This document shows positions 1 to 4,856 of a DNA stretch of 6,469 nucleotides, piece by piece (the first letter of the stretch is position 1; each line of letters opens with the position of its first letter). The stretch spans positions 1 to 6,469 of the forward strand of contig CALQQQ010000069.1 in assembly GCA_943332745.1 (NCBI GenBank), written 5' to 3'. Position numbers and translations under genes: made by a program. The stretch comes from Opitutus sp. GAS368. Lineage in GTDB: Bacteria > Verrucomicrobiota > Verrucomicrobiae > Opitutales > UBA953. The notes under the pieces are model-generated. The model had not been told where the DNA came from. It worked only from the letters and a program-made list of their open reading frames with translations, and made no database searches.

Positions 1-651
1 AACACCCTCGTGGTTTTCACATCGGACAATGGCTGCTCGCCAGCGGCCAATATCTCTGAACTCCAGAAGGCCGGCCATGAGCCGAGTTACGTCTACCGTG
101 GCCATAAGGCCGACCTTTATGAGGGTGGTCACCGCGTTCCGTTCGTCATCCGCTGGCCCGCCAAGGTGAAGGCGGGGGTCTCATCGGCTCTGGTCGGCCA
201 GATCGATTTCCTCGCGACGTTCGCCGAGATGACGGGTGCTAACGTGCCGATTGAGATGGGCGAAGATAGTGTCAGTTTTCTTCCGGTCCTGCGTGGCGAT
301 AGTGGTGAGGTTCGCCAAGGCATCGTCAGCCAGTCCATTAACGGAAGCTTCGCAATCCGTGACCGCCAGTGGAAGCTCTGCCTTAGCGCCGGCTCTGGGG
401 GTTGGAGCACGCCGCGGCCAGGTCCGGAAGAAGCGGGTCTGCCTGCGGTGCAGCTTTACGACCTGTCGAAAGATCCCGGTGAGCGGAATAATCTTCAGGC
501 TGAGTTCCCTGAGCGTGTCGCCGCGATGAAGGCCGAGCTCGAGAAGATCATCGCCCGAGGACGCAGTACGCCTGGCACCGATCTCTCGAACGACGTCGCC
601 GTGCAGCTCGTCAAGAAAAGCCCTGCGGGCAAAGCCAAGGCTAAGAAGTGA
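1..651 (+). CDS. Sulfatase (arylsulfatase family), C-terminal part, 5' end outside window
   Basis: This is the C-terminal 216 residues of a type I (formylglycine-dependent) sulfatase, which hydrolyses sulfate esters, commonly on sulfated polysaccharides in PVC bacteria. The frame is open from base 1, so the first ATG (position 10) is internal. Seen in the sequence: NTLVVFTSDNG at residues 1-11, where D9-N10 correspond to the conserved metal-binding Asp-Asn pair; GHKADLYEGGHRVPF at 34-48, with the conserved Lys (K36) and the EGGxRVP signature; then the small C-terminal domain with YDLSKDPGERNNL around 150-162. It ends in a Lys/Ala-rich tail. The CxPxR site that carries the formylglycine lies upstream of the window, so catalytic competence and any signal peptide cannot be judged. 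Its TGA directly abuts the stop codon of the convergent gene. Family assignment is secure; substrate is unknown. Confidence 0.93.
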   Translation, partial: NTLVVFTSDNGCSPAANISELQKAGHEPSYVYRGHKADLYEGGHRVPFVIRWPAKVKAGVSSALVGQIDFLATFAEMTGANVPIEMGEDSVSFLPVLRGDSGEVRQGIVSQSINGSFAIRDRQWKLCLSAGSGGWSTPRPGPEEAGLPAVQLYDLSKDPGERNNLQAEFPERVAAMKAELEKIIARGRSTPGTDLSNDVAVQLVKKSPAGKAKAKK

Positions 652-1113
652 TCAGTCGGCCAGCTGCGCGATCAGCTTGAGCGTCTCGAGCGGCGCCTTG
701 TGCGTCTTCGCGGCGTTATGCAGGCCAGGGGGCAGCAACTCGATCGCGATGGACTTCAGTTCTTCCAGACGGGCGCAAAGTTTGTCGAGGGACGTGTCGG
801 CTTCCTTTTCGTCGGCCCAGACGTCGTAGATGGTCACCATCTCGCCAGGCTTATCGCCGTCGATTTCGCCTTCGCCGACCTCGTAGTCGCAGTCGAGGAG
901 TTCGTCCCAGAAGTTGGCGTCGAGGTCGAGGGCGTCCTCGAGCTCGTAGAGGCGGATGCCGCTCATCCACTCGTTGAGCAGGGTGAAGGCGTCGCGATGG
1001 GCGGGGAGGACTTCGGTGAAGGTTTCCCGGATGCCGACCGCGATGAGTGTGAGGCCGTCAACGGTGTCGCCCAGTTGCGGGCCGTCGAAGGGAGGAGTCG
1101 GTTCGGAGGACAT
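652..1113 (-). CDS. Small, strongly acidic protein of unknown function
   Basis: I do not recognise this 153-residue protein. It is very acidic: by hand count about 34 Asp/Glu against about 11 Lys/Arg, concentrated in residues 45-110 (for example LEDALDLDANFWDELLDCD). The segments before and after look amphipathic and helical, and there is no signal peptide or membrane segment, so it is probably cytoplasmic. It lies 50 bp downstream of the sugar isomerase on the same strand, so co-transcription is likely. The ATG at 1113 is chosen because it is the first in frame and gives a plausible N-terminus (MSSEPTPPF); the upstream sequence is C-rich with no Shine-Dalgarno motif. An overlapping + strand ORF (700-1215) is Val/Glu-rich and reads as an antisense shadow. 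The gene is supported by its composition and its exact stop-to-stop junction with the sulfatase, but no function can be assigned. Confidence 0.72.
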   Translation of the reverse strand: MSSEPTPPFDGPQLGDTVDGLTLIAVGIRETFTEVLPAHRDAFTLLNEWMSGIRLYELEDALDLDANFWDELLDCDYEVGEGEIDGDKPGEMVTIYDVWADEKEADTSLDKLCARLEELKSIAIELLPPGLHNAAKTHKAPLETLKLIAQLAD

Positions 1114-1142
1114 GCGGAAAAGGGATGTGGGGCGGGGCCGGA

Positions 1143-1178
1143 AGCGCCAGCCAATTGTGCCGTTCAGGCTTTGGCGCT
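1143..1178 (-). other. Inverted repeat spanning the isomerase stop codon
   Basis: AGCGCC (1143-1148) pairs with GGCGCT (1173-1178), and the adjoining AGCC (1149-1152) pairs with GGCT (1167-1170) across a 2-nt bulge, leaving a 14-nt loop. In the minus-strand mRNA the isomerase UGA stop sits at the start of this loop. No U-run follows, so it is not a canonical intrinsic terminator. It could be an mRNA-stabilising or attenuating hairpin between the two co-oriented genes, or chance in GC-rich DNA. Confidence 0.3.
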
Positions 1179-2033
1179 AATGCCAGCGAGGAGCTTCTCG
1201 AGGCCTTGCCCGTAGCGGACATAGGAGTCGAAGCGTTCCTGGGGCGACGCTTTGGTGCCTTCGCCGAGGTGGACGATGCTGGCGACGTGCGGCTCAATCG
1301 AGACGCCCGCCTTGTAACCGTTATGTATCAGGTCGGTAAGGATCTCACAGACGAGAGCGTCGCCTTCGCCGGCATAGGTGAATGCGCTGCTCTTGCCGCC
1401 GGCTGGATTGCGTCGGCAGTCCTTAATGTGGACGTATTCAACGTAGGGTAGGATCTCGCGGTAGAAGGGCATCGTCTCCTGGCCGTAGGAGACTGTGTTA
1501 CCGATATCGAAGAGGTAGCGGACGCTCGGATGGTCGACGCTTTCGATGAAGCGGCGGGCATGCGTGCCGGATAGGCCTCCCCAGCCTTCGCAGTTCTCGT
1601 GGAGTAACATGATGCCGCCGTCGGCGGCGAGCTTCGCCATCTCCTTATAGCGGCGGACGCCTTCGTCGCGCCAAGCGTCTTCAGTGACTTCGCCGCGGAC
1701 CCAACTCATCGTGCGCACGAACTTGGTACCGGTGCGCTGCATGCGCGGGATGAGCACTTTAAGGTCCGCGAGGTCGGTGGCGAAGTCTCCGGTGATGGGT
1801 CGGCTCCAGTTGCCGATGGCGGAGGCGTAGCTGCTGACACGCATGCCGGCGGCTTCGATCTTCTCGAGGGCCTGCTTGAACTCGTCGGCGCTCACGGCGG
1901 GTCCGGAGAACTGTTTGCCGTTGAGCAGGCGGAGCTCGATGGCCGACCACCCGAGGGCTTTATGCGCGGCAATCTGGCCGTCGATGTCATCAGCGGCTTC
2001 ATCGGCGAGGCCGGAGAGGGGGAAGGGGGACAT
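1164..2033 (-). CDS. Sugar phosphate isomerase/epimerase (xylose isomerase-like TIM barrel)
   Basis: This is a 289-residue metal-dependent TIM-barrel protein of the AP endonuclease 2/xylose isomerase-like superfamily (IolE/hydroxypyruvate isomerase/tagatose epimerase type), usually acting on sugars or inositols in the cytoplasm. Four expected metal-ligand motifs appear in order: LLHENCEGWGG (E146), YLFDIGNT (D176), VHIKDCRR (H202, with K204) and VSIEPHV (E247). An AGEGDA loop (221-226) sits between the last two. The length is typical of the family. The frame runs open to 2357, but the extension overlaps the divergent esterase gene and encodes low-complexity repeat-derived sequence; MSPFPLSGLADEA at 2033 is a natural start and matches where the barrel begins. 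No Shine-Dalgarno precedes it; the leader is C/T-rich. There is no signal peptide. The unknown acidic protein follows 50 bp downstream. Family is confident; the sugar substrate cannot be told. Confidence 0.9.
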   Translation of the reverse strand: MSPFPLSGLADEAADDIDGQIAAHKALGWSAIELRLLNGKQFSGPAVSADEFKQALEKIEAAGMRVSSYASAIGNWSRPITGDFATDLADLKVLIPRMQRTGTKFVRTMSWVRGEVTEDAWRDEGVRRYKEMAKLAADGGIMLLHENCEGWGGLSGTHARRFIESVDHPSVRYLFDIGNTVSYGQETMPFYREILPYVEYVHIKDCRRNPAGGKSSAFTYAGEGDALVCEILTDLIHNGYKAGVSIEPHVASIVHLGEGTKASPQERFDSYVRYGQGLEKLLAGISAKA

Positions 2034-2045
2034 GGCGGAGGAGAG

Positions 2046-2093
2046 GAGGACTGAATTGATGGCTGAATCGAGGACTGAATCGAGGTCTGAATT
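2046..2093. repeat. Four tandem copies of a 12-bp repeat
   Basis: Four contiguous 12-bp units are visible: GAGGACTGAATT (2046-2057), GATGGCTGAATC (2058-2069), GAGGACTGAATC (2070-2081) and GAGGTCTGAATT (2082-2093), with consensus GAKGDCTGAATY. The CTGAAT core is identical in all four. The periodicity of 12 is a multiple of 3, so reading frames through it stay open on both strands. The array sits wholly between two divergent genes. It may be a cluster of protein-binding sites or a slippage-generated microsatellite. Confidence 0.85.
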
Positions 2094-2127
2094 GAAAACG
2101 AGACAGGGGTTCGGCTTGCGGGAGTGA
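2059..2127 (+). CDS. Possible 22-residue small ORF upstream of esterase-zincin gene
   Basis: An ATG at 2059 opens a 22-codon ORF ending at TGA (2125-2127), 23 bp before the esterase start. GGAGGA (2045-2050) lies 8 nt upstream, a textbook Shine-Dalgarno position and stronger than that of any annotated gene here. The product starts MAESRTESRSELKTR, a charged peptide whose ESRx periodicity comes from the 12-bp tandem repeats. It could be a leader peptide or upstream ORF affecting the downstream gene. It could equally be an accident of purine-rich repeat DNA, which is the safer reading. Confidence 0.15.
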   Translation: MAESRTESRSELKTRQGFGLRE

Positions 2128-2150
2128 AGTAATGAGCGGATAACTTCCTT

Positions 2151-3737
2151 ATGAGATTCGCCCCAATCTTGCTCTGTTGGTCCGTCCTGTGCCTCGCGGC
2201 GGAGCCAGCTCGTAAACTGAAGGTCTTCATTCTGGCTGGGCAGTCGAACATGGAAGGCCAGGCGGTCGTCGACCTGACGGGGAAGAGCTATAACGAAGGG
2301 AAGGGCACTTTGGCCGAAGTGATGGCTCGCCCCGGTAATGCCGAGCGCTACGCCCACCTTCGGGACAAGGATGGCAAGTGGGTCGTGCGTCAGGACGTCT
2401 GGGTGCGTTACCAGCGCGAGAAGCAGCCTCTCCTGTCTGGCGGATTATCGGTCGGCTACTCCGTGTATGGTGATAAGCACCATTTCGGGCCGGAGTTCCA
2501 GTTCGGCCATGTCGTCGGTGAAGCCTATCGCGACCAGGTTCTGCTCATTAAGACGTCATGGGGAGGCAAGAGTCTGTTCCGGGATTTCCGGCCGCCCAGT
2601 GCGGGCGGCGAGGTCGGGCCGTACTACCTCAAGATGGTGGCCGAAGTCCGTGAGGCTTTGGCGAACCTGAAGAAAGATTTTCCGACTTACGATGGCGCGG
2701 AGGTCGAGCTTGCCGGTTTCGTCTGGTATCAGGGTTGGAATGACGGCGTGAATCCGAAGACCGCCATCCCGGAGTACGAGCAGAACCTAACGCACCTAAT
2801 CCACGACGTCCGTAAGGAGTTCGGTGTAACGAAACTCCCCATCATCGTCGGCGAACTGACGGGTGCGTGGGTCGATGCCCCGCAGGAATGGACAGCCTTG
2901 CGCAAGGCCCAGGCTTCCGTCGCCGAGCGACCTGAATTCAAAGACAACGTGATCTTCGTGCCCACCCGCACCTTCGTGCGTAAGCCCGAGGACTCGCCGA
3001 ATCCGGGTCATGGCCATCATGAGTTTGGCAATGCCGAGACCTGTTTCCTCGTTGGCGATGCCCTCGGTAAAGCCGCCGTGCAGATGGCGGGCCGAGATCG
3101 CCAAGTGCGTTCAGTGAGGGGCTGGACGTTGCGGATCGACGAGCGCCTCATCGCGAAGGATGCCGCCATGGTCGAGAAGGCTGTCGTCCTGCTCGATGCG
3201 CAGCTCGCCAAGGTCGAACGGCTCGTTCCGGCTAAGGCCGTGGAGCGGCTCCGCTCCGTGCCGATCAACTTTACGCAGCCCTATGTCAGCGGACGGGGCA
3301 CGGCCGAGTATCACGGCGGATTAGCGTGGGTGAAGCAGGTGGGCCGCGAGATCGCTTTGGCCAAGGCGATTGAGTTTACCAATGTGGACCGACTCGAGCC
3401 CGAGATCCGGCGCATGCCAGTGCTCGTCCTGCACGAGCTCGCGCACGCCTACCACGACCAAGTCGTCCCGGGCGGGTATCAGAACCCCGACATCCTTACA
3501 GCCTATCGTCAGGCCAAGGCCGCTGGGACCTATGACGCCGTCAAGCGCTGGACTGGTGAGAAGTTCGTCGACAAGCCCACCAAGGCTTACGCCATGACTA
3601 ACCAGATGGAGTATTTCGCCGAGACCACCGAGGCCTATTTCGACCGCAACGACATGGAGCCCTTCGACCGTGCGGAACTTAAGGCCAAAGATCCGACGGT
3701 CGTACCGGTGCTTGAGCAGCTCTGGGGTCTGCGCTGA
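2151..3737 (+). CDS. Secreted SASA-type carbohydrate esterase fused to an HExxH zincin metallopeptidase-like domain
   Basis: This 528-residue protein has two enzymatic domains. Residues 1-16 or so form a signal peptide (MRFAPILLCWSVLCLA), predicting export. Residues 23-312 are an SGNH-type sialate O-acetylesterase (SASA/DUF303) domain, which removes O-acyl groups from glycans. Visible are GQSNMEG (30-36, nucleophile S32), TSWGGKS (135-141), WYQGWND (192-198) and HHEFGNAET (289-297, catalytic His probably H290). After a link starting GWTLRIDERL (324-333) comes a zincin domain: HELAHAYH at 428-435 holds HExxH (H428, E429, H432), and NQMEYFAETTEAYF (484-497) supplies a likely third zinc ligand (E487 or E491), a gluzincin-like layout. 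An in-frame TGA at 2133 limits the start to 2151 (the next Met is inside the GQSN motif). No Shine-Dalgarno is seen. It is divergent from the isomerase and convergent with the oxidoreductase. Domain calls are confident; substrate and actual peptidase activity are unknown. Confidence 0.9.
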   Translation: MRFAPILLCWSVLCLAAEPARKLKVFILAGQSNMEGQAVVDLTGKSYNEGKGTLAEVMARPGNAERYAHLRDKDGKWVVRQDVWVRYQREKQPLLSGGLSVGYSVYGDKHHFGPEFQFGHVVGEAYRDQVLLIKTSWGGKSLFRDFRPPSAGGEVGPYYLKMVAEVREALANLKKDFPTYDGAEVELAGFVWYQGWNDGVNPKTAIPEYEQNLTHLIHDVRKEFGVTKLPIIVGELTGAWVDAPQEWTALRKAQASVAERPEFKDNVIFVPTRTFVRKPEDSPNPGHGHHEFGNAETCFLVGDALGKAAVQMAGRDRQVRSVRGWTLRIDERLIAKDAAMVEKAVVLLDAQLAKVERLVPAKAVERLRSVPINFTQPYVSGRGTAEYHGGLAWVKQVGREIALAKAIEFTNVDRLEPEIRRMPVLVLHELAHAYHDQVVPGGYQNPDILTAYRQAKAAGTYDAVKRWTGEKFVDKPTKAYAMTNQMEYFAETTEAYFDRNDMEPFDRAELKAKDPTVVPVLEQLWGLR

Positions 3738-3752
3738 GTTTAGTCAGCGCGG
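3729..3752. terminator. Hairpin formed by the stop codons of two convergent genes, possible bidirectional terminator
   Basis: GCGCTGA (3731-3737) and TCAGCGC (3744-3750) are perfect inverted repeats around a 6-nt loop GTTTAG. The stem can extend by a T.G wobble (3730/3751) and a C-G pair (3729/3752). The left arm ends in the TGA of the esterase-zincin gene and the right arm begins with the stop of the oxidoreductase. With only 6 bp between the genes, this is the only terminator candidate. Neither side carries a T-tract, so strength as an intrinsic terminator is doubtful. Confidence 0.45.
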
Positions 3753-4856
3753 TTCCAGGCCGGCGGCGCGCATCGCCGTGGCGTGGACGGCGATGTCGTG
3801 ATTGGCGGACCAGGCGAAGGCTCGTCCGCGCAGGACGCGAGCCAAGTCACGGAACTCTTCGTCATAGCGGCCTTTGGGAACCTCTAGAGCAAAGGAGTTC
3901 TCGCCTTTCTTGAACCGGGTTTCGACGCCCATCACTTTGACTCCGTTCACTTCGCGACAGACCTTGGTCGTACCGCGGGCTTCGTCCAGCCGCAGGATTC
4001 CTTTGCCGGATTCCAGCGGGCTGATTTCTATCGCCCCGCGGGTGCCACGGACTGCGATGGAGCGGTGTGGTCCCCCGAAGGGATCGGCATGGTTGCAACG
4101 AATCGTCACCGTGGCCTTGGGGTAGGAAAGGACGGCTAATTGGTTGTCAACGAACGGGTCTTGCGGCGCGCGGGTCGCGTTGCCGAAGGCCTGGACTGAG
4201 GTCGGTGGACCCATGAGCGTCACGAGCGTGTCCACCAAGTGGCAGGCGAGCTCGTACATCCCGCCGCCCGGCAGTTGGGCGAAGCGCTTGCGCGTGCCTT
4301 CGTCGAGCAGCTTGCCCATCGAGGCATCGATTTCCATCACTTCGCCGAGCCAGCCTTCTTTCACGGCGCGTACGAGAAGCTGGATCCCTGGATTATAGCG
4401 CAGCATATAGCCCATCTGGACCGTGAGTTTCCGCTCGGCGGCGTAGCGACGGAGCGCCACGAAGTCGGCGTGTTTCTCGGCGCCTGGCTTGTCGAGATGG
4501 ATGTGCTTGCCGGCCTTGAGCGCAGCGAGTGCGGCCCGGGCCGAATCTTCAAGGGTCGTCTCGATGACGACCACGCGGATGGACGGATCCGCGAGAATCT
4601 CCGCTTCCGTCAGGTATTTCAGTCCCGCGAACGATTTCGCCTTCTGGGCGCCGGCTTGGCGGGAGGCGATGGGTTCGGCGAAGCCCACGACGTCGTAGAG
4701 ATCAGGGAGGGAACGTAGTGCGTCCATCTTTCCCGAGGCATGGGCGTGGGAGGTGCCAATCTGGGCGACGCGGAGGCGTTCCTTGCCTTCAGCGGCGAGC
4801 AGACCGGCGAAAGGGGCCAAGGCCAGGCCGGTGAGAAGGGTTCGTCGATGAATCAT
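3744..4856 (-). CDS. Gfo/Idh/MocA family oxidoreductase with Tat-like signal
   Basis: This 370-residue NAD(P)-dependent oxidoreductase of the Gfo/Idh/MocA family probably oxidises or reduces a sugar or cyclitol. The N-terminus MIHRRTLLTGLALAPFAGLLAA has twin arginines (R4-R5), a hydrophobic stretch and an Ala-rich end, suggesting Tat export. The Rossmann domain starts at RVAQIGTSHAHASG (29-42); its glycine loop is atypical, G34-T-S-H-A-H instead of GxGxxG. HLDKPGAEK (120-128) is the family's EKP signature with Asp for Glu, and the conserved Lys (K123) is kept. The C-terminal substrate domain contains GGGMYELACHLVD (197-209), with the usual active-site-region His (H206). The start at 4856 overlaps the stop of the upstream gene as ATGA, indicating translational coupling; no Shine-Dalgarno is seen. 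The length fits the family. Family confidence is high; substrate and cofactor preference are not readable. Confidence 0.92.
   Translation of the reverse strand: MIHRRTLLTGLALAPFAGLLAAEGKERLRVAQIGTSHAHASGKMDALRSLPDLYDVVGFAEPIASRQAGAQKAKSFAGLKYLTEAEILADPSIRVVVIETTLEDSARAALAALKAGKHIHLDKPGAEKHADFVALRRYAAERKLTVQMGYMLRYNPGIQLLVRAVKEGWLGEVMEIDASMGKLLDEGTRKRFAQLPGGGMYELACHLVDTLVTLMGPPTSVQAFGNATRAPQDPFVDNQLAVLSYPKATVTIRCNHADPFGGPHRSIAVRGTRGAIEISPLESGKGILRLDEARGTTKVCREVNGVKVMGVETRFKKGENSFALEVPKGRYDEEFRDLARVLRGRAFAWSANHDIAVHATAMRAAGLEPR
4853..4856 (-). other. ATGA stop-start overlap (translational coupling)
   Basis: On the minus strand the bases read ATGA. ATG starts the Gfo/Idh/MocA oxidoreductase and TGA ends the alpha/beta hydrolase. 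This 4-bp overlap is a standard sign of coupled translation in one operon. It also fixes the oxidoreductase start despite the missing Shine-Dalgarno. Confidence 0.85.

Larger units (their letters stand above)
2034..2150. promoter_or_regulatory. Divergent intergenic region between isomerase and esterase-zincin genes
   Basis: This 117-bp gap separates two divergent start codons, so both promoters should lie here or inside the flanking genes. It contains a purine-rich run GGAGGAGAGGAGGA beginning at 2037, four tandem 12-bp repeats (2046-2093) and an AT-richer segment near the esterase start. The best + strand promoter-like pair is TTGCGG (2116-2121) and GATAAC (2139-2144) with 17-bp spacing. It matches the consensus poorly and would place the transcript start almost on the ATG at 2151. 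The regulatory role is inferred from position only. Confidence 0.35.

Noticed and set aside
700..1215. 171-codon + strand ORF opposite the acidic protein gene
   Set aside because: Its Val/Glu/Gly-rich composition reflects the reverse complement of acidic codons, and it runs into the end of the well-supported isomerase gene on the other strand.
2116..2144. Sigma-70-like promoter TTGCGG - 17 bp - GATAAC on the + strand
   Set aside because: Only about half of the -35 and four of six -10 bases match consensus, and housekeeping promoter consensus in this lineage is uncertain; it is mentioned only within the intergenic region.
2130..2148. TGAGCGGATAAC, a 12-nt match to the core of the E. coli lac operator
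   Set aside because: The other half-site is not present as a good inverted copy and the organism is unlikely to be a proteobacterium; a single match of this length is best treated as chance.
2034..2357. N-terminal extension of the isomerase ORF to an ATG at 2357
   Set aside because: It would overlap the divergent esterase gene by about 200 bp, is low complexity where it crosses the 12-bp repeats, and adds nothing resembling the family; the start at 2033 fits the TIM barrel.
4239..4718. 159-codon + strand ORF opposite the Gfo/Idh/MocA gene
   Set aside because: Antisense to a confidently assigned gene; no recognisable domain.
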